Shown here: positions 49,901 to 58,280 of the stretch, one piece after another
How the letters are laid out: every line of letters begins with the position of its first letter
How positions within the stretch are numbered: the stretch's first letter is position 1
Origin: Mytilus trossulus
Taxonomy: Eukaryota; Mollusca; Bivalvia; Mytilida; Mytilidae
Length of the DNA: 64,000 bases
Assembly (NCBI RefSeq): GCF_036588685.1
Contig: NC_086386.1
Location: 22,526,931 to 22,590,930, forward strand
Direction of reading: 5' to 3'
Made by a program: the position numbers and the translations under genes
Notes under the pieces: generated by a model
What the model was told of the DNA's origin: nothing
Databases searched by the model: none
The model's input: the letters and a program-made list of their open reading frames with translations, nothing else

Positions 49901-52542
49901 ACCTTTCAAATAATTGAGGTAAACCAAAATTGGGACTCCGAAATGAGAAAAAAAGAAAGAAAGGTTCTGGATGCATCAGCTACGTACTCTTGAATCTGAT
50001 GGACTTAATGAGAGGGATGAAAAACAGTTCTACCCAAAACCAAAGGAATAACTCATCAATTGTACTTCTATTTAACTAAAACAACTACAAGTATTTGTTT
50101 TAATTTTTAAAAAAAATGTTTATGTACAATAAACGGCAAAAAATTGTTTTATACAGATCATCAATCAATATGTTAAACTTTTGTGTAGCTCAAGCTACAA
50201 AGATATTTTTTGTCATGCATCCGATTTCATCTAGATAGATGCACACGCCCGATGAAGCTAATTTGTTTAGCGAAATATTGCGTGAATAATATATAAAATA
50301 TAACACCTAATTTTATAACACTCATTAGTGTGTTAAAGTTAAGATACTGACTTTGGTTAGGATCTTTAAAATTACTTGTCATAGTGTGGTTTTGTTTGTT
50401 TTTGACAATCATTAACCCTTTCGGTACTTATACCCCGCCATTCATTTATTGTACTATGGTCAGTTTTGTAATCTTGTCTTTTATGTTTTCTTATAAGCTA
50501 TATCTATATGTCATTGTTTTTGTTTTTGTTTTCTTCATTTTGTTTGTTTTATAGGGATTAGGATTATCACACAATGTTCACTTATTTTTTGACATTTTTA
50601 GCTACATCATATATGTCTGTTTTGTTTTGTTCACAAATTGTGGTCAATTAAATAGAGAGATATGTTTTCCATTTGTATGATGTGTTTGAGCTTTGACTTT
50701 GCCATTTGATAAATTATTTGCCGTTTTGAAATTTCCTTATTTTTTTTTCTTTTCATGCACAAAGAACTAATTCACTATGTATGTTGTGTACATACTATAT
50801 AGGATACAGGCTAAAACAATGTCGAAGTTAGTTCATAAAACTAGAAAGTCAACAAGATGACAAGACAAAAACAAACTAAGCACACAATGACAGGGGAATA
50901 AATGACCCCTTATTCAAAAAATTTCACACAGAAAATAACACTTTGGTGCGGAACTCCTAGGGGGTAAGACAAAACTTAAAGATCGTTACCAAAGAAAAAC
51001 ACTGTCCACAAAACTCTTCAAAGAAAACATAACGTTAAGCAACACTTTTTTTGCCAGACGATGAAAAAAAAATCAACGTTTCTTTTTTTCAGAATCAAAA
51101 TATCCATGCCAAATACTACATGACAGTCTCCGAAGAAGACGACTCAATTAAACCTTTCATTGAAACCTTTTGAAATCAACGTCAGAATAATGGACTATTA
51201 TAAAACTATAAAGATAATCACCAAAGAAAAATAATCCACAGTACACAAAACTCTTCACAGAAATCCAAACGTTTAGCACACTTATTTTGCTAGACAATGT
51301 AAAAATCAACGTTTCTTTTTTTTTCCCAGAATCAAAATATCCATGCCAAATGCGACATGACAGTCTCCGAAGATGACGACTCAATTAAACTTTTCATTGA
51401 AACCTTTAGAAGTCAACGTCACAATAATGAACGGTTGAAGGAGACAGTAGTTAAAGTATGTTAATTTAACACAATTGCTTATATTTTATTCAAACTTAAG
51501 AAACAGAAATGACCTTAAACCGTATACGATATTTATAAGTTTCACCATAAAAAGACTTAAACCATGACAATGCATGAATTCTTTTTTCATTTCAGGTGTT
51601 GAAATCTTCACTGATAATAGGATAATTTCATTGTGTAGCATCGAAGTAAATTGAAAATACATAAATCAAAAGCGGCAAAATATGTTACGAAAACTTTCTT
51701 TAAAAAATAAAAGTTGAATAAGTAAACCAAATGATTGACAGTACAAACTGTTAAATACTTGCGATTCTGAAAATAAATAGCAGTGGAATTTGAAATGCCT
51801 TAAGCTCTGTCAATGAAAATCTGATGCATAGTCGTGCAAAATGTTAATTTCTTCTCTCTCGTGTTAATTTTGTCCAATTTGGCCACATTCTGCCGTTTAA
51901 GAGGTGTGCATTTATATTTCAAGTTTGTTTTTTTGCGTAGAAATGTAACATAATTTTGACCTTGGTTGACCATTTTCTCTCTTTAATGATTATAGCTTCA
52001 AATTTTTCCATAAATGTGGTAAATCTCTCCTTTTGATTAAATGTTTTCCCATTACTTACACATATTGTTACAATAACGTTCGTTAATTACCAATTTTGTT
52101 GAAGGCGTTTGTTAAACTTCATTCTAGCACTATACTGCATAAATGATCATTAATAGCTGTCTCTCAGTTTCATAGTGTTATATATATTTTCCAAAGTCGT
52201 ATCTCCAAATATCTCTATGAATCAACTCAATAGCTTTTGGTCACATTTCTTTTCATTTCGTTTCAGAAATGCATTGAAGGCTATCTAAAATCGAACAAGG
52301 AGGCTACAGACAATGAACTAATTTTTGTTAAAAAATGTTCCGAACTTTGCTGGTGCATATGTATTGCTGATCCACCGATGGTAATCGAATACAAAAACTT
52401 TGAAAATCATAAGATCGACTCTACGAAATTTAATAAATATAACAGATCTGGAACAATTGTGGAATTTGTAGTATGGCCTACTTTGCTGTTATATAAAGAT
52501 GGACCTGTTTTGGCAAAAGGGACTGTGCAAACGATTGGTTAA
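43729..52542 (+). CDS. MIEAP/SPATA18-like protein, gene B (5 coding exons, 309 aa)
   Basis: This is a paralogue of gene A, 6.2 kb downstream on the same strand. Exons are 43729-43937, 44767-44971, 48305-48418, 51330-51455 and 52267-52542 (930 nt), with the same phase pattern as gene A (first junction splits an Arg codon, the rest phase 0). The N terminus is a shorter charged coiled coil (residues about 25-70). The domain blocks match gene A: LYTDEWTDAFEE in exon 2, WCYTTCSNL in exon 3, ELCWCICIADPPMVIEY and VEFVVWPTLLLYKDGP in exon 5. It stops about 10 residues after the domain, so it lacks gene A's extension. Introns 2 and 3 contain Penelope-like elements in the same orientation as the gene. 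A defective duplicate of exon 4 sits in intron 3. AATAAA follows 80 nt after the stop. The function is inferred only from the family. Confidence 0.82.
44767..44971 (+). CDS. Gene B exon 2
   Basis: 205 nt, LSKIAGEKLSKGN then the EWTDAFEE block. ACAAAG acceptor and GTAAGA donor. Confidence 0.82.
45318..48125 (+). mobile_element. Penelope-like retroelement with N-terminal endonuclease remnant (Naiad-like)
   Basis: It occupies most of gene B intron 2 in the gene's orientation. The 5' boundary is unclear, somewhere before 45342. The 3' tail from 47827 is the segment repeated at 395-705, 32757-33000, 40445-40905 and 53990-54170, and ends near GTATCTTTCGTCCCTC. The protein region has a GIY-YIG-like C-terminal half ahead of the RT, which is the permuted domain order described for Naiad Penelope-like elements. 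These are known to be common in invertebrates. Confidence 0.75.
45342..47826 (+). pseudogene. Reverse transcriptase of the Naiad-like element, disabled
   Basis: In frame before the ATG at 45567 the sequence reads KEHFNQPDHSI, then RIIEKIYH, then YWIRQLGTATPCG, stop, NDKIDG. This is the second half of a GIY-YIG endonuclease-like domain followed by the RT. The open part to 47012 contains YVVVPADKAPNNIVFVCK and the motif A region INTFDFSTLYTSIP. Further in-frame stops are at 47010-47012 and 47067-47069. It then resumes with VGIPMGTNCAPLVADW and the catalytic FRYIDDV. A frameshift near 47460 leads into YLDLHLEIDNEGRLKTKLYD and the tail ending at 47826. Catalytic aspartates are intact, but at least four stops and one frameshift disable the copy. 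Confidence 0.78.
48305..48418 (+). CDS. Gene B exon 3
   Basis: 114 nt, WCYTTCSNLSENQAKG through ERKNDI, ending at a GTAAGT donor. It begins about 180 nt after the end of the inserted Penelope element. Confidence 0.82.
48606..48627. repeat. (AT)n microsatellite at the 5' edge of a retroelement
   Basis: About 11 AT units that end where the truncated Penelope-like coding sequence begins. Confidence 0.85.
48633..50050 (+). pseudogene. RT/GIY-YIG polyprotein of the classical Penelope-like element, disabled
   Basis: Pieces in shifting frames are 48633-48900 (motif A region and ETSMGTKMPPSFAN), 48893-49153 (WLRFIENIDMNW, then KKIAFLDITTF, then TTDLHTKKTD) and 49271-49993. The last piece has C-x3-CGRRNCKCC, then NSIYILTC, LQYVGETETTFNIRLNNHRS and ITRHLLRTGH. 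The YIDD-type catalytic motif reads FIEN, so both Asp positions are altered. The endonuclease keeps the Tyr-Val-Gly and Arg/His positions. Frameshifts near 48895, 49155 and 49980 confirm an inactive copy. Confidence 0.82.
50241..50284 (+). ncRNA. Hammerhead-like motif at the tail of the Penelope element
   Basis: CCGATGAA, then a perfect GCTAA/TTAGC stem with TTTGT loop, then GAAAT and GCGTG. It resembles the ribozyme core but has CCGATGA for CTGATGA and an extra A before stem II. Hammerheads are established in Penelope-like elements; this is a likely decayed one. Confidence 0.42.
50985..51205 (+). repeat. Upstream half of a tandem duplication around gene B exon 4
   Basis: It aligns with about 51222-51442 at a spacing of 237 bp, including the phrase CACAAAACTCTTCA and the intron segment before the exon. 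Confidence 0.8.
51093..51173 (+). pseudogene. Broken duplicate of gene B exon 4
   Basis: It begins after a good TTTTTTTCAG acceptor and encodes 26 residues nearly identical to exon 4 (KYYMTVSEEDD in place of KCDMTVSEDDD). It then meets TGA where exon 4 has AGA-AGT. The part with the donor is diverged away, so it should be skipped; including it would truncate the protein before exon 5. Confidence 0.85.
51330..51455 (+). CDS. Gene B exon 4
   Basis: 126 nt, 42 codons, NQNIHAKCDMTVSEDDD through KETVVK. Pyrimidine-rich CCCAG acceptor and GTATGT donor. Confidence 0.78.
52267..52542 (+). CDS. Gene B exon 5 (domain end and stop)
   Basis: 276 nt, KCIEGYLKSNKEA through the VVWPTLLLYKDG motif to a TAA at 52540-52542. 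Confidence 0.87.
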   Translation, partial: KCIEGYLKSNKEATDNELIFVKKCSELCWCICIADPPMVIEYKNFENHKIDSTKFNKYNRSGTIVEFVVWPTLLLYKDGPVLAKGTVQTIG

Positions 52543-52621
52543 AGAGTGAAAGTCGGTATCCTTGAATGATACACATTTATAAACATCTAAGAGGGAATTA
52601 TTCCGAAAGAATTAGCATGAG

Positions 52622-52627
52622 AATAAA
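52622..52627 (+). promoter_or_regulatory. Candidate poly(A) signal of gene B
   Basis: AATAAA 80 nt after the gene B stop. Confidence 0.55.
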
Positions 52628-52899
52628 TTAGACATATTTCAACCTACATGTATATAATTAAATGTTTTATGTTTTTGAAAGAGATAAATATTTAACAAGG
52701 AATTAAATGAAAAATAGTTGCCGACATGTTACGTATTCCAAAGTCTTACCGCTAGAAACAGTTTTGACAATTCAATACCAGAACTTATCCGGATAGTGAT
52801 ATCTGAAGAAGTCTTTTTGTTAAGCCTCATTTCTTAAAATGTTAATGTGTTCTATATATTCATTTAACTAACTTAAAATAACTATTAATTTCCTTTAGT

Positions 52900-53035
52900 A
52901 CCAAGTCAGGAATATGACAGTTCTTGTCCACTTGTTTTTGGTGTGTTTTGTTATTTGATTTTGCCATGTGATTATGGACTTTCCGAATTGATTTTTCTCT
53001 AAGTTCAGTAATTTTGTGATTTTTTTTTACTTTTT
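52900..53035 (+). repeat. Copy of the TCAGGAATATGACA-type dispersed repeat
   Basis: It matches 18640-18775 almost word for word (CCAAGTCAGGAATATGACAG, GATTTTGCCATGTGATTA), suggesting a fairly recent copy. Confidence 0.75.
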
Positions 53036-53989
53036 TTATAAAGAGTTAATTTATTATCTAAATTTATCTTTGCGATTTCAAACAAAATATTTTCGAAAAT
53101 CATTATTTAGTATTGATCATGATATTACATATCTGTTTTTGAATTATTTTGGTCTTTAAAGATTGTGATGGCGATGGCGATGACAGATCTATACTTGACA
53201 TTTTATGTTTAATATATTATTACAGTTGTTTCAAATTTTAAACAAATTAAAGTTTGACAGATTGTATATTTTTCATATTGTTTCAATATTTTCTCGGAAA
53301 ACTCCTTAACAAATCACAAAAGAATGCATATTTGAGCAGTGCTATTTTACCTATGTAGAATGCCTGACAATACTATATATATTCAAGGCATGTCATAGTT
53401 AAAATGCACATAAGCATTTAACGACACAGGTTATATATAATATTAAAATAAGGTCTTCCCTAAATCACAGATATAGATTATTTTCAAAATCAGTATCTCA
53501 AAGGTACATCTACTCTTGCACTTAAAAGAACTTTAAGTTATCATAAGTACATAAATTCATAAATATGAATTGTTAATCCATAGGAATAGTGTCAAATTAA
53601 ATAAGGATAAAAGATAAATCAAACAATATATACATATACCTGATGCATTTGTTCTTCGTTCTACAGAATATCGAATTTGTTGTATCTCCCAAAGAACATA
53701 CTGTAAAAATCCACATTCATATAACCATATTTTTATAGAAACAAAATGACAAACACACATAGTAGTGATTACTTCAAAAGCTAAGTGAAATAAGTAACTA
53801 TAGTCCAATTGAGATATATTCTAAACGGTGAGTAGAATATCCGCACTATCTGTGTTTTTATGTTAAATACCCTTTGCCAGTTTGCCCATACTTTCCAAGT
53901 ACTTTCAAGCTTGACCAATAATCGAGAATATTTGAAATCTGGGTAGAATGGTTAGGTAGTGCAAATTCACAGACCTGACTTATTTCCAA

Positions 53990-54170
53990 TGAAAAACAAT
54001 GATCCGGAAGGGTAAGTAGGTCATACTGTACATCAAGTTATAACAAATCCAGTAAATGATCTAATTCGGTAGGTCACATTCGTGAAAAGGGAAGGAATTG
54101 TAGTTACGACATGAGGAATACATATATCCGATATCATCTGTAATACGATTATCGAACAACTTTATAGATG
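53990..54170 (-). mobile_element. Tail remnant of the Naiad-like Penelope element
   Basis: The reverse complement matches the end of the coding region and the start of the 3' tail: the CGATATCAT, GTCGTAACTACAATTCC and CCGAATTAG blocks. The distal tail is missing, so this copy is truncated at both sides or diverged. Confidence 0.68.
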
Positions 54171-54999
54171 ATTGTAGCCAAATATCGTTAAATTTGAGCA
54201 GCAGGTTTTGAGGAGAATTTTTTATTTTTTTTTATAGACGACGACTGAAAAAAGATCTAAAAGGAAATGTCAGACCCAATCCTGACTCTCATATTCACAG
54301 TAAAGAATTATTAATACATCCGTCCAAAATGAAACACAAATGACGTTCGTTAAATTACATGCTTGTCTATACTTACACCAGTTGAACCGTTTACCATACT
54401 TTGAAAATAGATAGAGTTGGTTACTGAAACAGGGGTTTACACAATGTATTCCCTAGTTTCATTCCCTTCATAAACATAACAAACACTAAGTGAGACAGCT
54501 AGTTATTTTGAGCAAAGCGATAAATATGATGAAAATATGTTATCTTAACAATCTCATATATACTTCAAAGTTCAATCATAATAATGAATGTGTTTATTTT
54601 CGTCCACCTATGATAACTTTTAATTAATTGTAATTAGGAGCTATATGAGTGTTTCTATTGAAATGTTTAAAATACAAAAAATTATCATGATACTATAATG
54701 AGGATCTAAATGTGCGTTATCGTGTGCTATATCTACATGATATAGTCTAATCTGAAAACAACGTTCAAATCTAGCACGGCCATTGACGATTTCTAAATAA
54801 CATGAACAAATGGATCACAAGACGTGACATTATAATTGCATCTTGTTTTTTTTCGACCAGTTAGTAGAACAGCCAAAACAGTGTCCAGATGAATTCCTTA
54901 CTCGTCCTTAAATGAGATTCAAGACAAATATTAAAATGCCACTTCCGCAGGAAACACAATCTACCCACACATGTTTGATGTTATTAAATATTTGTTAAA

Positions 55000-55165
55000 C
55001 ATATTTTTGACACTGTTGGTGTTGGTTTTGGTCCTCAATGCTCTTCAACTTCGTACTTTATTTAGCCTTTTTAATAAATTTGTTCGAGCGTCATTGATAA
55101 GTCTTTTGTAGACGAAACGCGCGTCTGTCGTTCATATAAATTTTCAATCCTGGTATATATATGAT
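55000..55165 (+). repeat. Copy of the ribozyme-bearing dispersed repeat
   Basis: It runs from CCTCAATGCTCTTCAACTTC through the ribozyme segment (55087-55132) to AATCCTGGTATATAT. It is the opposite orientation to the copies at 1, 38.7 and 41.4 kb. Confidence 0.8.
55087..55132 (+). ncRNA. Degenerate hammerhead ribozyme
   Basis: AGCGTCA, TTGATAA (for CTGATGA), stem II GTCT/AGAC intact, GAAA, CGC/GCG, GTC. Two core substitutions should abolish cleavage. Confidence 0.62.
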
Positions 55166-56009
55166 GAGTGTATTTGCAGTTGTCTCCCTTCTAATAACAA
55201 CTGATCGATACACAGAAGTCAGATAAAAACATATGCAGACGACCGTCGAAAAACATATAATATATAAGTGTTTACAAATATTTTGTTAAAACAAAATTAT
55301 ACATGTGCTGCACGCGAGGGTGATTTTACGTAATGAGTACACAACATTCAAAACGAATGGAATCTTCTTTTAATTATGGTAAGAGTTAAACTGTTTACAT
55401 TTATCATGTTTATAGTTAGTGCATCAACCATGTGTATTGATTTTAATTAGTAATGCGAATATAATATAATCATGCGATAGGAAAAGTCATTCGAATTCAT
55501 AATTCATAATCAATGAACTTTTATATAAAACACATGGTTTTCGAGGGGTTGAATTGAGTATGATTGCTTCGCGAGTTAATGTCGATTCCCCCTTGTAGAT
55601 TCCTGACTACTGGACGGAGTTTTTTGTATTTTACCTTTAAAAATTATACCGCAAACTAATGTCATCAAATGCTTGGAAAATTTATCGACATTTATTTTAT
55701 GAAAGAAGTTTTTAAAGTTTTATGCAATTGGATAACATGCAATCTGTTTAGCTCATTCAGTAATGCTACGAAGATAAATCATTCTATTTTTACAGAAAAT
55801 ACATAATTATGTAAACATTATCATTATTGAGAATATACGTAAATTATACCAAGTCTTCTCGCTACAACCACATTATGTCCATATGTGCATGCTAAACATT
55901 TCAATATGTGCATGCATGCCTTGATGTCACATGTTTGTTTAAACTATTGGATTTAACTTTTGAATTTCAGTCACATTTATATGTATAACATAAAGTTTTT
56001 TTTAAAGTT

Positions 56010-56451
56010 AGAATCATATTCACAACAGTGTGGTCCTGGCCATTGATTGACGACCTAAATTATCGCATTGACTGTGACAGATAATGTGAACGTTTGTCTG
56101 TAACGACCATTGCTCACTTATTACTTATTATAGAATTTAAACTGTGGGGTCACCAAAGGTTCTTAACGCCTTTAATAATAAAATAATTCGAAAATTATTC
56201 AGGAATAACCTTTATGTTTTGATTTATATTATTGATATAAATCAACACATCGTATTATTCCGGATTCGTTTTTCGAATTGCTTTATTCATGTGTTGAGAA
56301 CCTTTGTTGACCCTACAGATTCAGTGTCTTTAAAAAGTACATAGTGAGCAGTGATTGTTACCAACAAACGTTCACCTAATCTGTTCCAGTCAATGGGATA
56401 ATTTAGGTCGTCAATCAATGGCCAGGACCACACTGTTTTGAATATGATTCT
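56010..56451. repeat. Large imperfect inverted repeat (about 155-bp arms)
   Basis: Arms of about 56010-56163 and 56297-56451 face each other, sharing GTGTGGTCCTGGCCATTGAT, GACGACCTAAATTAT and ACCTTTG in opposite orientation. The intervening 130 bp contains another small palindrome (TTGATTTATAT...ATATAAATCAA). Probably a foldback element. Confidence 0.8.
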
Positions 56452-56638
56452 AAATACGTCATTTCTATACGTATTAAAAGTTTCCAGCACTTTCAGAATC
56501 TTCATTCCGGCTGACGGTTAGTATAGAAATAGTTTATGTTTACGGCACGTAATCTTGATTCCCGTGAGACTGTGGGTATCTTAAATATTGTGTGCAGTAT
56601 AAAATCAAACCATTTCATCCGTTTCCTCAACATATATG

Positions 56639-56723
56639 CAATCTCCCATACAGACAGAGTTATCGTCCTTTCCTCCTCAATCTGAGGAGGAAAGGACGAT
56701 AACTCTGTCTTTATGGGAGATTG
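56639..56723. repeat. Near-perfect hairpin, 41-nt arms with 3-nt loop
   Basis: Arms 56639-56679 and 56683-56723 differ at one position around ATC. Each arm includes TTATCGTCCTTTCCTCCTCA or its complement. Both strands read the same peptide-like sequence, which explains matching 99- and 86-codon frames; neither is a gene. Confidence 0.9.
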
Positions 56724-57139
56724 ATGTAATACACGATGTCTACATTTCATGTTCACATGGTGATGGAAATCACGTGACAGATAAAACTCAAGACAGTTCA
56801 CCGGAACTTCCGTTTTGCTATACTAACATCTTTTGTTTATGTCATCTGTTAAAATCTGATGTTTTCAAATGTCTCGTATATGCCAAATTTAGATAAAGCT
56901 TGTATGTCTAACAGCTTTTGTCTTCTGTTTGCTAAACTAAAACAAAAAAAGGTTCTTTTAAATTGATAAATCAGGAAGGAAAGAAGAACTTTAGACTTAC
57001 ACTGAAAAAATGGATAGGAGTGGAATTATTGCCTAGAGACCTCAAATCCCAATAATCTTCTTTAACAAGACAAAAACACTAAAATGCAATGATATGAAAA
57101 ATTTACAATTTTAAATGTTCGATTTAATTTCAGATGAAT

Positions 57140-57500
57140 ATAAAAAAAGATGTGGTTTGAATCCAAATGAGACAACTATTTACCAAAGCTCAAATAAAGT
57201 TGATGCAAGAAATCAAAGACAACTGTACGGCCTTAAACAATAAGACGAAGCCCCTACTCGTCTATAAAACCACAGACATGAACAATATGAAAACAAAATC
57301 AATTGAGAAAACAAGGGGGCCTTTTTTGTAACAAAACAATTTACCAAAAAAACCCCGAAATTATAATAAATGGGAACCAGAGACAACTACTGAAATTTCA
57401 AACTCCTGTCTTATGACCAACTTAAAAAAATGAGGTGGGGGTAAACATGTTTGTGAGCCCTTAATCCCTACCCAACTTGGGAAAGTGATGTAACAGCACA
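57140..57500 (-). repeat. Dispersed repeat related to 34.2-34.6 kb
   Basis: Its left end (AAGATGTGGTTTGAATCC, AATGAGACAACT) matches family ends at 45095 and 31830. The right part, with TGTTTGTGAGCCCTTAA, resembles the reverse complement of 34220-34300. Confidence 0.55.
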
Positions 57501-58242
57501 GCACCAAAACCCACTATAAAAGCAGCTGAAAAAGGTTGAACTCAGCAGATCGAAACAAAGAAAATCATTCAACAAAAACACAGTTGAAGGTCATGGGAGG
57601 GTATATCTCTATCCCTCATCCGTAACAACACTTTGCTAATGTTTTGTGTTGCATGCAAATTTGATTAAGACCAAGTGCAACAGTCGTTAACATTTTGACT
57701 TTTAATTTTAATCCAATCGCTCAAATGTTGCGAACATTGTAGATGTTAAATTTGACCATACAACTATAGTATACACACATGATTGATAAGTAAGAAATAA
57801 CAAAATGGATAGAAGAATTTACTTTATTGTCAGTCATTTAAATAGTGTTGCTTTTTATTGCTTATATATATATTTTACAATTTTCATGCATAAAAGTATA
57901 AACTTTTACGGTAAGGAGCAATTTATCTTTCGTATATGCTAAAAAAAAATAAGTTATCCATTGTAGATTTGTATTTTCGCCAGTTGTCTAGGAAAGAGAA
58001 ATGTGACCTTTTTAATGATATTCGAAACGACACGGATGATGAATTAATAACAAAGTTCAACATGTTCAAAGATAATCCACTATACTTGTCATGTTTGTTT
58101 TGGTTTGGTAAGTAATGTTGACTCATTTGTTGTACATGTATCGAATATGAATATATATGTTACAGTGATTTTGTATAATCAGTGATTATGTAGAATCCCT
58201 GAAATTTTCAGGGATTAGGTAGAATCACTGGCTAGTTTAGGG

Positions 58243-58247
<5 letters not shown>

Positions 58248-58280
<33 letters not shown>

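Larger units (their letters stand above)
48633..50290 (+). mobile_element. 5'-truncated classical Penelope-like element (RT then GIY-YIG)
   Basis: It is located in gene B intron 3. The reading starts within the RT at LPNNTILVSMDVCSLYTNIP and covers the rest of the RT, the linker, a Cys-rich zinc site and a C-terminal GIY-YIG endonuclease, ending with a stop near 50050. A tail follows to a hammerhead-like motif at 50241-50284. It differs in sequence and domain order from the element in intron 2, so this is a separate family. Neptune, Poseidon or Penelope proper are possible, not resolved. Confidence 0.82.
52628..58247. other. Intergenic between gene B and the LINE
   Basis: No gene was recognised. 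It contains a TCAGGAATATGACA repeat (52900-53035), a Penelope tail (53990-54170), a ribozyme-repeat copy (55000-55165), a large inverted repeat with a second hairpin (56010-56723) and a dispersed repeat (57140-57500). Just before the LINE tail, AATCCCTGAAA and its inverse form a small palindrome at 58193-58216. Confidence 0.55.

Noticed and set aside
48600-50300. Considered as an active retroelement because of the well-conserved GIY-YIG domain
   Set aside because: 5'-truncated, frameshifted in at least three places and with the RT catalytic motif altered.
56502-56896. Overlapping 99-codon (-) and 86-codon (+) frames with nearly the same peptide
   Set aside because: The match is a consequence of the near-perfect palindrome at 56639-56723; no gene-like features.
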